Below, piece by piece: positions 42,876-53,444 of a DNA stretch of 64,000 bases. Numbering within the stretch: position 1 is the first letter of the stretch; each line of letters starts with the position of its first letter. Position numbers and translations under genes: made by a program. The stretch is from Leifsonia sp. EB41. GTDB taxonomy: Bacteria > Actinomycetota > Actinomycetes > Actinomycetales > Microbacteriaceae. The stretch is from NCBI RefSeq assembly GCF_041262565.1, contig NZ_JBGCCJ010000001.1, positions 744,001 through 808,000 of the forward strand. Direction: 5' to 3'. The notes under the pieces are model-generated. The model did no database searches and had not been told where the DNA came from. It was given only the letters and a program-made list of their open reading frames with translations.

Positions 42876-43547
42876 GTGTCGAACGAGAACCAGGCTCCGC
42901 GCACGCGGCGCCGCAAGAACCTCAGCGAGAAGCAGCTCGCCATCCTCGACGTGATCCAGCGGTCCGTGAGCACGCGGGGCTACCCGCCGAGCATGCGCGA
43001 GATCGGCGACGCCGTCGGCCTGTCCAGCCTCTCGTCCGTCACCCACCAGCTCAATCAGCTCGAGCTGAGCGGCTACCTTCGCCGTGACCCGAACCGGCCG
43101 CGCGCGCTGGAGATCCTCATCGACGTCCCGTCGGCCGCCGCACCCGATTTCGAGAACCAGACCCCGGTCGGCGACGCCGCGATGGTCCCGCTGGTCGGCC
43201 GCATCGCCGCCGGCGTCCCGATCACCGCCGAGCAGCAGGTGGAGGAGGTCTTCCCGCTCCCGCGCCAGCTCGTGGGCAACGGCGAGCTCTTCATGCTCAA
43301 GGTGGTCGGCGAGTCCATGATCGACGCCGCCATCTGCGACGGCGACTGGGTGGTCGTCCGCACCCAGAACACGGCGGAGAACGGCGACATCGTCGCGGCC
43401 ATGCTCGACGAGGAGGCCACCGTCAAGGTGTTCCGCCAGCGCGACGGCCACACCTGGCTGCTCCCCCGCAACTCGAACTTCGAGCCGATCCTGGGGGACT
43501 ACTCGACCATCCTCGGCAAAGTCGTCGCCGTGCTCCGCGCCGTCTGA
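42876..43547 (+). CDS. lexA: LexA repressor
   Basis: The protein has 223 residues. Residues 15-80 are the winged helix ([33 protein letters not shown]). The self-cleavage site is A112-G113 in GRIAAGVP and the catalytic dyad is S147 (GESMIDAAI) and K184 (EATVKVF). GTG at 42876 (VSNENQAP) fits the family length; the longer in-frame upstream stretch is the regulatory region. It represses the SOS genes, including itself, the LysM gene and recA. Confidence 0.97.
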   Translation: MSNENQAPRTRRRKNLSEKQLAILDVIQRSVSTRGYPPSMREIGDAVGLSSLSSVTHQLNQLELSGYLRRDPNRPRALEILIDVPSAAAPDFENQTPVGDAAMVPLVGRIAAGVPITAEQQVEEVFPLPRQLVGNGELFMLKVVGESMIDAAICDGDWVVVRTQNTAENGDIVAAMLDEEATVKVFRQRDGHTWLLPRNSNFEPILGDYSTILGKVVAVLRAV

Positions 43548-43557
43548 CCCGATCTAC

Positions 43558-43606
43558 CTGACACGACACGCCGTCTCGGCCCGCGCTGAGGCGGCGTGTC
43601 CTGTCA
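43558..43606. terminator. Bidirectional terminator between lexA and the metallopeptidase gene
   Basis: CTGACACGACACGCCG (43558-43573) pairs with CGGCGTGTCCTGTCAG (43591-43606) with one mismatch and a 17-base loop. Both flanking genes end here. Confidence 0.75.
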
Positions 43607-43612
43607 GTTGGA

Positions 43613-43960
43613 TCACGCCCAGCCGAGCTCCTGGAGGCGGGCGTCGTCCAGGCCGAAGTAGTGGCCGATCTCGTGCACGAGCGTGATCCGCACGCGGGCG
43701 CGCAGTTGCTCGACGGTCTCGCAGCTCGCCTCGAGGTTGTTGCGGAACAGCGTGATCCGGTCCGGCAGCTCACCGAACCCGTAGACCCCGCGCCGCGTCA
43801 GCGGATGCCCGGTGTACAGCCCGTACAGCCGCGGCCGCGCACCGGGCGGCTGGTCCTGGATGATGATCGCCACGTTCTCCAGCGGCCGCACCATGTCATC
43901 CGGCAGGCTGTCGTACACATCGTCCACCAGCGCATCGAACTCGTCGTCGGCCATTTTCAC
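43613..43960 (-). CDS. Metallopeptidase family protein (zincin fold)
   Basis: The protein has 115 residues with the zinc motif HExxH in LVHEIGHYFGLDDARL at the C-terminus. This size and the RPRLYGLYTGHPLTRRGVYG segment match the small actinobacterial metallopeptidase family (minimal zincins). Substrate unknown. ATG at 43960 or, two codons later, at 43954. It is convergent with lexA. Confidence 0.85.
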   Translation of the reverse strand: MKMADDEFDALVDDVYDSLPDDMVRPLENVAIIIQDQPPGARPRLYGLYTGHPLTRRGVYGFGELPDRITLFRNNLEASCETVEQLRARVRITLVHEIGHYFGLDDARLQELGWA

Positions 43961-44004
43961 CGTAAGCTCCGTCGGACCATGCGCTCATCATCCCCGAACG
44001 GGCG

Positions 44005-44054
44005 GAGGCCGCGCTCCCCCGTCCGCGCACAGCGGAACGGGACAGCGCGGCCTC
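44005..44054. terminator. Terminator after metE
   Basis: GAGGCCGCGCT (44005-44015) pairs with AGCGCGGCCTC (44044-44054). Inside, CCCGTCCGC pairs with GCGGAACGGG with a one-base bulge. It lies 15 bases beyond the metE stop. Confidence 0.75.
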
Positions 44055-44068
44055 GCCGGCAGGACGGA

Positions 44069-46420
44069 TCAGGCCGTGACGCCGACCCGCTCCCGCACGT
44101 CGCGGGTCGCCGCGAGGATGTTGCGCAGCGACGCCACCGTCTCGTCGTACCCGCGGGTCTTGAGCCCGCAGTCCGGGTTCACCCAGAGCTGACGGCCCGG
44201 GATGGCGCTGAGCGCCGTCTCCAGCAGCTCGGTCACCTCGGCGACCGACGGCACGCGCGGCGAGTGGATGTCGTAGACGCCCGGGCCGATGCCGTGCTCG
44301 AAGCCGGAGCGCTGGATGTCGTGGACGACCTCCATGCGGCTGCGCGCCGCCTCGATGCTGGTCACGTCCGCGTCCAGGTTGCGGATCGCGTCGATTACCA
44401 CGCCGAACTCCGAGTAGCAGAGGTGCGTGTGGATCTGCGTCGCGTCCGCCACCCCGGAGGTCGCGAGCCGGAACGAGCCCACCGACCAGTCCAGGTACGC
44501 GGCCTGGTCGGCGCGCTTGAGCGGCAGCAGCTCACGCAGCGCCGGCTCGTCCACCTGCACGACGCGGATGCCCGCGGCCTCCAGGTCGGCGATCTCGTCG
44601 CGGAGGGCAAGGGCGACCTGCCGCGCGGTCTCGCCGAGCGGCTGGTCGTCGCGCACGAACGACCAGGCGAGGATCGTGACCGGGCCGGTCAGCATGCCCT
44701 TGACCGGCTTCTCGGTCAGCGTCTGGGTGTACGTCGACCAGTCCACCGTGATCGGCTTCGGCCGGGACACGTCGCCCCAGAGGATCGACGGGCGCGTGCA
44801 GCGCGAACCGTACGACTGCACCCAGCCGTTGCGGGTCACCGCGAACCCGTCCAGGTTCTCGGCGAAGTACTGCACCATGTCGTTGCGCTCCGGCTCGCCG
44901 TGCACGATCACGTCGAGGCCGATCTCCTCCTGGAGGTCGACGACGCGCTTGATCTCCGCCTGCATGCGGCCGAGGTACTCCGCCTCGTCGATGACGCCGG
45001 CGACCAGCTGGGCGCGCGAGCGGCGGATGTCCGCGGTCTGCGGGAAGGACCCGATCGTGGTCGTCGGCAGGAACGGCAGGTGCAGCGCCTCGTCCTGCGC
45101 CGCCTGACGCGCGCCGTACTCGCCGCGGCGGAAGTCCGCCCGGGTCAGCGCGGCCTCCCGCGAGCGCACGGCATCGACCCGCACGCCCGGGGCGGAGGCA
45201 CGGTCCGCGAGCGCCGCGGTCGCCGCGGTGAGCTCGTCCTGCACAGCCTCATGGCCGTCCACGATGCCGCGCGCCAGCACGGCGACCTGTCCGACCTTCT
45301 GGTCCGCGAACGCGAGCCAGGTCTTCAGGCGCGCGTCGAGGTCCGGCTCGTCGTCCACGTCGTGCGGGACGTGCTGCAGGGAGGTGGAGGTCGACACCGC
45401 GACGTCGGGGCTCAGCGAGAGCAGCTCGGTCAGCGTCCCGAAGGCCGCCTCCAGGTCGCCGCGCCAGATGTTGTGGCCGTCGATCACACCGCCGACGATG
45501 GTCTTGCCCGCGAGCGCGGTGCGGGTGGCGGCGTCGAGCCCGGCCGGGACGCTGCCCCTCACCAGGTCGAGGGAGATCGCCTCGACGGGCGAACCGGCGA
45601 GCACGGGGAGGGCGTCGTCCAGGCTGCCGTAGGGAGCCGCGACGAAGATCGCTGGGCGCTCGGCCGCGCCGCCCAGCTCGGCGTAGGCGACACGGACAGC
45701 GTCCAGCACCTCGGTGCGCGGCTCGTCGATGCTCTCGGAGACGAGCGCAGGCTCGTCGAGCTGCACCCACGGCGCGCCCGCCGCGGCCAGGCGGGCCAGC
45801 AGCTCGCGGTAGACCGGCAGCAGGTCGCCGAGCCGCGACAGCGGCCGGAAGCCCTCCGGCGCCTCGTCGCTAGCCTTGCTCAGCAGCAGGAAGGTGACCG
45901 GGCCGACGATCACCGGGCGGGTGACGTACCCGGCGGCGCGGGCCTCCTCGAACTCCCGGACGATGCGGTCGGACGCGAGCCGGAAGGCCGTCTCGGGACC
46001 GAGCTCGGGCACGAGGTAGTGGTAGTTGGAGTCGAACCACTTGGTCATCTCCAGCGGGGCCTTGTCGCCCTCGCCGCGGGCGATGGTGAAGTAGCCGGCC
46101 AGGTCGACAGAGCCGTCCGCCGCGGCGAGCCCGGCGAACCGGGACGGGATGGCGCCGACGGTCACAGCGGCGTCGAGCACCTGGTCGTAGAAGCTGAAGC
46201 TCTCCGGGATCGCGGCGTCGTCGCGGCCGAGCCCGAGCGCGGCGAGCCGCTCCCGGGTGGTGGCGCGCAGCGCGGCGGCCGTGGCCTCCAGCTCCTCGGC
46301 GGTGGTCTGCCCGGCCCAGAACGCCTCGACGGCCTTCTTGAGCTCACGGCGCCGGCCGATGCGCGGGTAGCCGATGATGGTGCCCACCGGGAAGGCGGAA
46401 CGGGTGGTGGTGTCGGTCAT
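44069..46420 (-). CDS. metE: Cobalamin-independent methionine synthase
   Basis: The protein has 783 residues with the two-barrel MetE architecture. The N-terminal barrel starts [20 protein letters not shown]. In the C-terminal barrel the zinc ligands are visible in THLCYSEF and NPDCGLKTR, and [20 protein letters not shown] binds substrate. It transfers methyl from 5-methyltetrahydrofolate to homocysteine. ATG at 46420 overlaps the metF stop, so metF-metE act together in methionine synthesis. Length is normal. Confidence 0.96.
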   Translation of the reverse strand: MTDTTTRSAFPVGTIIGYPRIGRRRELKKAVEAFWAGQTTAEELEATAAALRATTRERLAALGLGRDDAAIPESFSFYDQVLDAAVTVGAIPSRFAGLAAADGSVDLAGYFTIARGEGDKAPLEMTKWFDSNYHYLVPELGPETAFRLASDRIVREFEEARAAGYVTRPVIVGPVTFLLLSKASDEAPEGFRPLSRLGDLLPVYRELLARLAAAGAPWVQLDEPALVSESIDEPRTEVLDAVRVAYAELGGAAERPAIFVAAPYGSLDDALPVLAGSPVEAISLDLVRGSVPAGLDAATRTALAGKTIVGGVIDGHNIWRGDLEAAFGTLTELLSLSPDVAVSTSTSLQHVPHDVDDEPDLDARLKTWLAFADQKVGQVAVLARGIVDGHEAVQDELTAATAALADRASAPGVRVDAVRSREAALTRADFRRGEYGARQAAQDEALHLPFLPTTTIGSFPQTADIRRSRAQLVAGVIDEAEYLGRMQAEIKRVVDLQEEIGLDVIVHGEPERNDMVQYFAENLDGFAVTRNGWVQSYGSRCTRPSILWGDVSRPKPITVDWSTYTQTLTEKPVKGMLTGPVTILAWSFVRDDQPLGETARQVALALRDEIADLEAAGIRVVQVDEPALRELLPLKRADQAAYLDWSVGSFRLATSGVADATQIHTHLCYSEFGVVIDAIRNLDADVTSIEAARSRMEVVHDIQRSGFEHGIGPGVYDIHSPRVPSVAEVTELLETALSAIPGRQLWVNPDCGLKTRGYDETVASLRNILAATRDVRERVGVTA

Positions 46421-47412
46421 GCGGGGTCGCCTGCTTTCTGCGAGGGGGTGGAGGTGGTCGATGTGGCCGGGTCCAGCAGCCCGACCCTCTCGAGGACCGA
46501 GAGGACGGCGGAGTGCTGGTTGAACGTGTAGAGGTGGATGCCGGGGGCGCCGCCGTCGAGCAGCCGCTGCGCCAGGCGCGCCGTCCACTCGATGCCGAGC
46601 TCGCGGCGGCCCTCGTCGTCCGGCTCGACCTCGAGCTGGATGGCGAGGTCGCTCGGGAGGTCCTCGCCGCTGAGCTCCAGCATCCGCGCGAGCCGCGCGG
46701 GCGAGGTGACCGGCATGATGCCGGGGAGGATGGGGAAGGCCACGCCGGCCTCCTTCGCCCGCTGCGCGAACGAGAGGTAGTCCTCGGCGTGGAAGAAGAG
46801 CTGCGTGATCCCGAGATTCGCGCCGGCCGCCTGCTTGGCGAGCAGGGCGTCGATGTCCTGCGACACGGACCGGGACGGGTGCCCGTGCGGGAACGCCGCG
46901 ACCGCGATCTGCACGTGCTCGCGCTGCGAGAGCACGGCCTGCGCTCGCAGCCCCGGCACGGGGAGCGCGTCGTACGGGACGCGCTCGGCCTGCACCCGGT
47001 GAATGAGCTGCACGAGTTCCGCGGAGCTCTTGATATCGCCCAGGCCGTCGTCCCCGGGCTCGAGGCCCGCGGGCGGGTCGCCGCGCACCGCCAGGAAGCG
47101 CCGGATGCCGGCGTCCAGGAACTCGCGGATCAGCCGGTTCGCCTCGGTGTGCGTCGACCCGACGCAGGTCAGGTGCGCCATCGGGCTGACATCGGTCTGC
47201 TCCAGGATGTAGCGGAGCACCTCCAGCGACGACGACCGGGAAGAGCCGTTGGCCCCGTAGGTCACCGAGATGAAGTCGGGACCGGCGGCGGCGAGGCGGT
47301 CGATCGTCGCGGGCAGCGCGGCTGCGGCGCGTTCATTGCGCGGCGGGTACAGTTCGAATGAGAACCGCGCGTCGGTACAGTCCATGATTCCTCGGGTGTC
47401 GATCAGCGTCAC
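46417..47412 (-). CDS. metF: Methylenetetrahydrofolate reductase
   Basis: A TIM-barrel flavoprotein of 331 residues: [20 protein letters not shown] at the start, [13 protein letters not shown] and [11 protein letters not shown], and [20 protein letters not shown]. It makes the methyl donor used by MetE. GTG at 47412 has AGGAGG six bases upstream and is preferred to the ATG at 47385. A palindrome at 47510-47531 lies about 100 bases upstream and may control the operon. Confidence 0.94.
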   Translation of the reverse strand: MTLIDTRGIMDCTDARFSFELYPPRNERAAAALPATIDRLAAAGPDFISVTYGANGSSRSSSLEVLRYILEQTDVSPMAHLTCVGSTHTEANRLIREFLDAGIRRFLAVRGDPPAGLEPGDDGLGDIKSSAELVQLIHRVQAERVPYDALPVPGLRAQAVLSQREHVQIAVAAFPHGHPSRSVSQDIDALLAKQAAGANLGITQLFFHAEDYLSFAQRAKEAGVAFPILPGIMPVTSPARLARMLELSGEDLPSDLAIQLEVEPDDEGRRELGIEWTARLAQRLLDGGAPGIHLYTFNQHSAVLSVLERVGLLDPATSTTSTPSQKAGDPA

Positions 47413-47509
47413 AGGCGGCCTCCTCCGGTCGACGTCGGAACGTCGATATGGAGGGGGCGGGCGGGTGCCGGGCTCGGCTGTCGCACCACGTCAGCGGTCG
47501 CCCGCTTCG

Positions 47510-47531
47510 GTTGTGTAGGCACAGTAACAAC
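47510..47531. promoter_or_regulatory. Palindrome upstream of metF-metE
   Basis: GTTGT and ACAAC arms (47510-47514 and 47527-47531), with TA/TA inside, form a 22-base imperfect palindrome in the 200-base gap before metF. It could be the operator of a methionine regulator. No promoter with good spacing and no SAM riboswitch core is apparent in this gap. Confidence 0.3.
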
Positions 47532-47535
47532 GACG

Positions 47536-47591
47536 GAGGCCGGGCGGAACCCGCTGCGTCATCTGGCGACACAGTGGTTCCGCCCGGCCTC
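47536..47591. terminator. Terminator after hflX
   Basis: GAGGCCGGGCGGAACC (47536-47551) pairs perfectly with GGTTCCGCCCGGCCTC (47576-47591) around 24 bases. It starts 22 bases beyond the hflX stop and separates it from the metF promoter region. Confidence 0.75.
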
Positions 47592-47613
47592 TTCTGCCGG
47601 CTTCTCGCCCGCT

Positions 47614-49161
47614 CTAGACGGCGAACGGCTCGAACACGGACTGGTACTCGGGCATGATCCGCGCCCGCACGCGCGTGCCGTCCTCCACGTACTCGGTGGA
47701 GAGCACGCGGCCGCGCTCGTGCAGCGCAGAGATGAGGTCGCCGCGGTCGTACGGGACGACGAGCTCCACCTCGACGGACGGGTCCGGCAGCAGGCGCGCG
47801 ATCGCGGCGAGCACCTCGTCGATGCCCTCACCGGTCCGGGCGGACGCGAAGATCGCGCCCGGCTCCAGGCCGCGCAGCACGAGCCGGTCGTCGGCCGGGA
47901 TGAGGTCGGCCTTGTTGAACACCACGATCTCCGGGATGTCCCTGGCGCCGACCTCTCCGATCACGTCCCGGACGGTCGCGAGCTGCGACGCCGGGTCGGG
48001 GTGCGAGCCGTCGACCACGTGCAGGATGACGTCGGAGTCGGCGACCTCCTCCAGCGTCGAGCGGAACGCCTCCACGAGCTGGTGCGGCAGGTTGCGCACG
48101 AAGCCGACCGTGTCGGCCAGCGTGTACAGCCGGCCGTCGGCGGTCACCGAGCGGCGCACGGTCGCGTCCAGCGTCGCGAACAGGGCGTTCTCGACGAGCA
48201 CGCCCGCTTTGGTCACCCGGTTCAGGAGGCTGGACTTGCCCGCGTTCGTGTACCCGGCGATCGCGACGGAGGGCACCGAGTTGCGGTTGCGGTTCGCGCG
48301 CTTCGCCTCGCGCGCGGGCTTGAACCCGGCGATCTGCTTGCGCAGCTTCGCCATCCGCGAGTGGATGCGGCGCCGGTCGAGCTCGATCTTCGTCTCGCCC
48401 GGTCCGCGCGAGCCCATGCCGGCACCCGCGCCGCCCACCTGGCCACCGGCCTGGCGGGACATCGACTCGCCCCAGCCGCGCAGGCGCGGGAGCAGGTATT
48501 CGAGCTGCGCGAGCTCGACCTGCGCCTTGCCCTCGCGACTCTTGGCGTGCTGGCTGAAGATGTCGAGGATGACGGCCGTGCGGTCGATCACCTTCACCTT
48601 CACCACGTCCTCCAGCGCACGCCGCTGGCTGGGCGCGAGCTCCGTGTCGGCGATGACGGTGTCCGCGCCGAGCGCCCGGACGACCCCGGCCAGCTCCTCC
48701 GCCTTGCCGCGGCCGAGGTACGTGCTGGGGTCGGGATGCGGCCGCCGCTGGAGGAGGCCGTCGAGCACCGCGGCGCCCGCGGTCTCGGCGAGGGCGGCGA
48801 GCTCGCGCAGCGAGTTCTCCGCGTCCTGCAACGAGCCCTGCGAGTACACGCCGATGAGCACGACGTTCTCCAGCCGCAGCTGCCGATACTCGACCTCCGT
48901 GACGTCCTCGAGCTCGGTCGAGAGCCCGGCGACACGGCGGAGCGCCGCACGCTCCTCGCGCTCGTACTGCTCGCCGTCGTGGCCGTCGCCGTCGGTGTCG
49001 TTGGACTGGAGCGCCTGCGCTCCGGAGCCGAACAGCGTCACGGTGGCGCGGTTCTGCTGGGTGGCGAGCACGCGCGCGACGACGTCGTCGACGGTGTGTT
49101 CTGCGGTCTGCTCTGCGGTCGCTTCCGCGGTCTGCTCTTCGAAATCTGTTCGTTCGGTCAT
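47614..49161 (-). CDS. hflX: GTPase HflX
   Basis: The protein has 515 residues. The N-terminal HflX domain (STYLGRGKAEELAG, VIADTELAPSQRRALEDVVK) and the glycine-rich linker (GGAGAGMGSRGPGETKIELD) precede the GTPase domain with G1 GYTNAGKSS, G3 DTVGF and G4 NKAD. HflX splits stalled 70S ribosomes after stress in E. coli. The first 75 residues are an acidic extension rich in Thr and Glu. ATG at 49161. It lies downstream of dapF in the usual actinobacterial order but is separated from it by the methyltransferase gene on the other strand. Confidence 0.94.
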   Translation of the reverse strand: MTERTDFEEQTAEATAEQTAEHTVDDVVARVLATQQNRATVTLFGSGAQALQSNDTDGDGHDGEQYEREERAALRRVAGLSTELEDVTEVEYRQLRLENVVLIGVYSQGSLQDAENSLRELAALAETAGAAVLDGLLQRRPHPDPSTYLGRGKAEELAGVVRALGADTVIADTELAPSQRRALEDVVKVKVIDRTAVILDIFSQHAKSREGKAQVELAQLEYLLPRLRGWGESMSRQAGGQVGGAGAGMGSRGPGETKIELDRRRIHSRMAKLRKQIAGFKPAREAKRANRNRNSVPSVAIAGYTNAGKSSLLNRVTKAGVLVENALFATLDATVRRSVTADGRLYTLADTVGFVRNLPHQLVEAFRSTLEEVADSDVILHVVDGSHPDPASQLATVRDVIGEVGARDIPEIVVFNKADLIPADDRLVLRGLEPGAIFASARTGEGIDEVLAAIARLLPDPSVEVELVVPYDRGDLISALHERGRVLSTEYVEDGTRVRARIMPEYQSVFEPFAV

Positions 49162-49250
49162 TCACTGTCCCCTGATCCAGGTGGGGTACACCCTAGTCGG
49201 TCTGTTCTGCCGTGTTTGTCTGAAGGTCCGCGTCCTGTACGGTCCTCTAT

Positions 49251-49868
49251 ATGGCCAGCGGAGATCACTACTTCTCACCCGCTCCCGAGAGCGAATTGAA
49301 CCTGCGGCCGTTCACCGCACGCCTGGCGGGCCAGACGTACGAACTGGTGACGGCGAACGGGATCTTCAGCCCCGAGCGCATCGACATGGGTACGCGAGTG
49401 CTCCTCGACCATGTCCCCTCCGCGCCGCCCGGCGGTCAGTTCCTCGACCTCGGCTGCGGCTGGGGACCTCTGGCTCTCACACTTGCTCTCGAATCCCCTC
49501 ATGCGACCGTCTGGGCGGTCGACGTCAACACCCGAGCACTGGACGTGGTGCGCCGGAATGCGCAGAAGCTCGGTCTCACCAATGTAAACCCCGTGACGCC
49601 GGACGATGTTCCCGAGTCGCTGGAATTCACGACGATCTGGTCCAATCCGCCCATCCGGGTCGGCAAGAACGAGCTCCACGACATCCTGGAGCGCTGGCTG
49701 CCGCGACTGGAGCCGGGGTCGGACGCGTGGCTGGTCGTGCAGCGCAACCTCGGCAGCGACTCGCTGCAGCGCTGGATCCAGGCGACCATGCCCGAGCTGA
49801 CGACGACCCGCGCCGCCATCTCCAAGGGCTACCGCGTCCTCCGCACGCGGCGCGCGGCGGAGGCCTGA
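49251..49868 (+). CDS. Class I SAM-dependent methyltransferase (RsmC-like)
   Basis: The protein has 205 residues. SAM binding is FLDLGCGWGPLALTLALE, followed by AVDVNTRALDVVRRN, and the catalytic SNPPIRVG matches the N-PP-[FYI] motif of methyltransferases acting on a base amino group. It resembles the C-terminal half of the 16S rRNA methyltransferase RsmC; the true target is unproven. It is on the plus strand, convergent with dapF and divergent from hflX. Confidence 0.88.
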   Translation: MASGDHYFSPAPESELNLRPFTARLAGQTYELVTANGIFSPERIDMGTRVLLDHVPSAPPGGQFLDLGCGWGPLALTLALESPHATVWAVDVNTRALDVVRRNAQKLGLTNVNPVTPDDVPESLEFTTIWSNPPIRVGKNELHDILERWLPRLEPGSDAWLVVQRNLGSDSLQRWIQATMPELTTTRAAISKGYRVLRTRRAAEA

Positions 49869-49889
49869 GCGCGCCTCAGCCACCGCAGC

Positions 49890-50768
49890 TCAGGCGAGTT
49901 CGAGGGTGCCCGTGTAGACCAGCTCGGCCGGGCCGGAGAGCGCGACGTGCTCGCCGTCCTCGGTCGGGAACATGCGCACGCCCACGGTGCCGCCCGGCAC
50001 CTCCACGCGCCACTGGTCGGGAGCACCGGAGCCGGCCCAGTGCCGCACGGCCAGCGCCGCCGCGGCCGCACCCGTGCCGCAGGAGAGTGTCTCGCCGCTC
50101 CCGCGCTCGTGCACGCGCATGCGGATGCGGCCCACGCCGTCGCGCACCAGCGGGTCCTGCGGAACGACGAACTCGACGTTCGCGCCGTCCTCGGGCTCCG
50201 GCTCGATGTGCGGGATGTAGGTGAGGTCGGCGGCCTCCAGCTCGGACTCGTCGGCGACCGCGACGACCACGTGCGGATTGCCCATGTCGATGCCGAGACC
50301 GGGGCGCGCGACCGGCAGCTCCTTGGCGCGCACCAGCGGTTCGCCGCCGTCGAGGCTCCACCGGCCGAGGTCGACCTGGAACCCGGTCAGGTTGCGCTGC
50401 ACATCGCGCACACCGGAGCGGGTGCCGATCGAGAGGGTGTCTCCGTCGGCGAGCTCGGCGAGCCCGGACGCCAGCAGGTAGCGCACGTACACGCGGATGC
50501 CGTTGCCGCACATCTCGGCGACGGACCCGTCGGCGTTGTAGTAGTCCATGAACCACTCGGCGCCGTCGTCCTCCGCCAGCGCCTCTGCGCCCTCCGGCAG
50601 GTGCGTGGATCGGACCGCGCGGATCACGCCGTCGGCGCCGATCCCGAAGTGCCGGTCGCAGATCGCGGCGATCTGCTGCGGCGTCAGCGGCTGTCGCCCG
50701 TCCGGGTCGGAATAGAGCACGAAGTCGTTGCCGGTCCCCTGACCCTTGGTGAAGTGGAGCGTCGCCAT
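49890..50768 (-). CDS. dapF: Diaminopimelate epimerase
   Basis: The protein has 292 residues. The two catalytic Cys residues are in [14 protein letters not shown] and [12 protein letters not shown]. It converts LL- to meso-diaminopimelate for peptidoglycan and lysine. The ATG at 50768 lies 6 bases downstream of TAGGCT, so a leaderless transcript is possible although GGAG is also present. It follows miaA by 24 bases. dapA is in the same window at 62745. Confidence 0.95.
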   Translation of the reverse strand: MATLHFTKGQGTGNDFVLYSDPDGRQPLTPQQIAAICDRHFGIGADGVIRAVRSTHLPEGAEALAEDDGAEWFMDYYNADGSVAEMCGNGIRVYVRYLLASGLAELADGDTLSIGTRSGVRDVQRNLTGFQVDLGRWSLDGGEPLVRAKELPVARPGLGIDMGNPHVVVAVADESELEAADLTYIPHIEPEPEDGANVEFVVPQDPLVRDGVGRIRMRVHERGSGETLSCGTGAAAAALAVRHWAGSGAPDQWRVEVPGGTVGVRMFPTEDGEHVALSGPAELVYTGTLELA

Positions 50769-50792
50769 CGCTCCAGCCTATCGGGCGCCGGC

Positions 50793-51734
50793 TCAGCGAG
50801 TGCCGAGCGCGTCCAGGGCGGTGGCCGTCAGGTCCGGATCGTCGTAGCCGAGCCAGTGGATGCCGGCGTAGCGCTTGAACCAGCTCACCTGCCTGCGCGC
50901 GTACCGTCGGGTGAGCTGCTGCGTGGCCGCGACGGCCTCGGCACGGGTCAGCTCGCCCTTCACCTCCGCGAGCGCCTGGGCGTACCCGATCGCGCGGCGG
51001 GCGGTCACCCCGTCCTCCAGGCCGAGCGGGATCAGCCGCCGCACCTCATCGGTGAGCCCCTCGTGCCACATCCGCTCGACGCGCGCGTCGAGCCGGAGGA
51101 CGAGCTCCTCGCGCGGCGCCGCAAGCCCGAGCACGACGGTCGGCCGCCAGTACTGCGGCTCGTCCGGGAGGGCGCCGCTGACGGACTGCCCGGTGAGCTC
51201 GGCGACCTCCAGCGCGCGGACGATCCTCCGCCCGTTGGACGACCCGATGCGCTGCGCCGCTTCCGGGTCGACCTCCACCAGCCGACGGAACAGTATCCCC
51301 GGCCCCTGCGCCGCGAGCTCCTCCTCCAGCCGTGCCCGGAGCTCCGGGTCGGTGCCGGGGAACCGGAAGTCGAAGATCACGCTGGACACGTACAGCCCGG
51401 ACCCGCCGACGAGGATGGGCGTCGCCCCGCGCCCGAGGATCTCCTCGACCACCCGCCGCGCCTCCGGCTGGTAGCGCGCGACGGTCGCCTCCTCCGTCAC
51501 GTCGAGGACGTCGAACAGGTGGTGCGGCACGCCGCGCCACTCGGCCTGCGGAAGCTTCGCCGTGCCGATGTCCATGCCGCGGTAGAACTGCATCGCGTCC
51601 GCGTTGACGACCTCGGCGGCGCGGCCGTGCGCGCGCAGGGCCTCCGCGAGTGCGAGCGAGAGCTCGGTCTTGCCGGTGCCGGTGGCGCCGACGATGGCGA
51701 TGATGCCGGCCGGGGCCTCGGCGTCGCCGCTCAG
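50793..51734 (-). CDS. miaA: tRNA dimethylallyltransferase, probable CTG start
   Basis: The protein has 313 residues from CTG at 51734. Walker A is [20 protein letters not shown] at residues 13-32. Further motifs are [20 protein letters not shown] and [12 protein letters not shown], and the C-terminus has [13 protein letters not shown]. It adds dimethylallyl to A37 of tRNAs, the substrate of MiaB. No ATG, GTG or TTG lies in frame within the preceding miaB overlap or before the Walker motif; CTG AGC overlaps the miaB stop (CTGA) and gives an N-terminus of normal length. Confidence 0.88.
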   Translation of the reverse strand: MSGDAEAPAGIIAIVGATGTGKTELSLALAEALRAHGRAAEVVNADAMQFYRGMDIGTAKLPQAEWRGVPHHLFDVLDVTEEATVARYQPEARRVVEEILGRGATPILVGGSGLYVSSVIFDFRFPGTDPELRARLEEELAAQGPGILFRRLVEVDPEAAQRIGSSNGRRIVRALEVAELTGQSVSGALPDEPQYWRPTVVLGLAAPREELVLRLDARVERMWHEGLTDEVRRLIPLGLEDGVTARRAIGYAQALAEVKGELTRAEAVAATQQLTRRYARRQVSWFKRYAGIHWLGYDDPDLTATALDALGTR

Positions 51735-53380
51735 CGCTGGCCGTCCGACGGGTCGTAGATCGGCATGGTGCCGACACCCGGCGAGGTCAGCGGGTCGCGC
51801 GGGCGCAGCGCGGGCAGGCCGAGCGACACCCGGCCGGCCGTCTGCGCTCCGTCGCCGTGGGACGGCACCGCGCACGACTCGGCCTCCGCACGGTCCCACG
51901 CGTCGCCCGCGCGGGTGCGGCGGATGGCGAGGGGCGCGCCGTCGACGCTGTCCGCGATCAGGTAGTGCGGCGCCGCCTGCGTGATCCTCACTGTGACCAC
52001 GTCGCCGGGACGCGGGCCGTCGGAGCCGTCCGGCAGCTCGAAGTGGACGAGGCGGCTGTCGCGCGCCCGGCCGCTCAGGCGGTGCGTGTCGGCGTCCTTG
52101 CGGCCCTCCCCGTTGGCCACCAGCAGCTCGACCTCGCGCCCGATCAGGCGCTCGTTCTCCTCCAGGGAGATGCGCTCCTGGAGGGCGATCAGGCGCTCGT
52201 AGCGCTCCTGCACGATCTCCTTCGGCACCTGGTCGGCCATGTCGGCCGCCGGGGTGCCCGGGCGGATGGAGTACTGGAACGTGAAGGCGGACGCGAAACG
52301 GGCCTGCTCGACGACGCGCATCGTCTCCAGGAAGTCCTCCTCGGTCTCACCGGGGAAGCCGACGATGATGTCGGTGCTGATCGCCGCGTCCGGCAGCTTG
52401 GCGCGCACGCGGTCGAGGATGCCGAGGAACTTCTCCGACCGGTACGAGCGGCGCATCGACTTGAGGATGCGGTCCGAGCCGGACTGCAGCGGCATGTGGA
52501 GCTGCGGCATGACGTTCGGCGTCTCCGCCATCGCGTCGATGACGTCGTCCGTGAACGCGGCCGGGTGCGGGCTGGTGAAGCGGATGCGCTCCAGGCCCTC
52601 GATCTCCCCCGCCGCGCGCAGCAGCTTGCTGAACGCCTGGCGGTCGCCGAACTCGACGCCGTAGGAGTTGACGTTCTGGCCGAGCAGCGTGACCTCGATG
52701 GCGCCGTCCTCGACCAGCGTGCCGATCTCGGCGAGGATGTCGCCGGGACGACGGTCCTTCTCCTTGCCGCGCAACGACGGCACGATGCAGAAAGTGCAGG
52801 TGTTGTTGCAGCCGACCGAGATCGACACCCAGCCCGAGTAGGACGAGTCGCGTTTGGTGGGCAGCGTGGACGGGAAGGTCTCGAGGGACTCCAGGATCTC
52901 GATCTCCGCCGCGTCGTTGTGCCGCGCGCGCTCGAGCAGGCCGGGCAGCGAGCCCATGTTGTGCGTGCCGAAGACGACGTCGACCCAGGGCGCCTTCTCG
53001 AGGATGACGTTCTTGTCCTTCTGGGCGAGGCAGCCGCCGACCGCGATCTGCATGCCCGCGTGGCGGCGCTTGACCCCGGCGAGGTGGCCGAGGTTGCCGT
53101 AGAGCTTGTTGTCGGCGTTCTCGCGCACCGCGCAGGTGTTGATCACGACGATGTCCGCCTCGGCGCCGTCCGCCGGGACGTAGCCGGCGGCCTCCAGCGA
53201 GCCGCTGAGCCGCTCGGAGTCGTGCACGTTCATCTGGCAGCCGAACGTGCGCACCTCGTACGTCCGCGGACGCCCGTCCTCGGTGAGCGCGGCCGGCGAC
53301 GGCTCGAAGACGCGGGAGTGTTCGGCGGTGCTCGACTCTGTGGTGCTCGGCTCGGCGCTGATCGACTCGATGGTGCTCAT
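51731..53380 (-). CDS. miaB: tRNA-2-methylthio-N6-dimethylallyladenosine synthase
   Basis: The protein has 549 residues. The N-terminal UPF0004 domain carries its cluster Cys residues in [28 protein letters not shown] and GGCLAQKD. The radical SAM cluster is CNNTCTFC, and a TRAM domain follows near residues 400-460. It adds methylthio to i6A37 made by MiaA. The last 60 residues, rich in Ala and Pro, are extra. ATG at 53380. It is cotranscribed with miaA. Confidence 0.95.
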   Translation of the reverse strand: MSTIESISAEPSTTESSTAEHSRVFEPSPAALTEDGRPRTYEVRTFGCQMNVHDSERLSGSLEAAGYVPADGAEADIVVINTCAVRENADNKLYGNLGHLAGVKRRHAGMQIAVGGCLAQKDKNVILEKAPWVDVVFGTHNMGSLPGLLERARHNDAAEIEILESLETFPSTLPTKRDSSYSGWVSISVGCNNTCTFCIVPSLRGKEKDRRPGDILAEIGTLVEDGAIEVTLLGQNVNSYGVEFGDRQAFSKLLRAAGEIEGLERIRFTSPHPAAFTDDVIDAMAETPNVMPQLHMPLQSGSDRILKSMRRSYRSEKFLGILDRVRAKLPDAAISTDIIVGFPGETEEDFLETMRVVEQARFASAFTFQYSIRPGTPAADMADQVPKEIVQERYERLIALQERISLEENERLIGREVELLVANGEGRKDADTHRLSGRARDSRLVHFELPDGSDGPRPGDVVTVRITQAAPHYLIADSVDGAPLAIRRTRAGDAWDRAEAESCAVPSHGDGAQTAGRVSLGLPALRPRDPLTSPGVGTMPIYDPSDGQR

Positions 53381-53444
53381 GATGCGTACGATTCTACGTT
53401 CGACCGGGACCGGAATCGAACGACCGCCCGGCCCCCGTTCGCGC

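Noticed and set aside
43661-46531. Open frame of 956 codons opposite metE
   Set aside because: It is the antisense shadow of metE; composition and absence of motifs argue against a gene.
47413-47613. SAM riboswitch or attenuator before metF
   Set aside because: Only a terminator for hflX and a short palindrome are visible; no riboswitch core.
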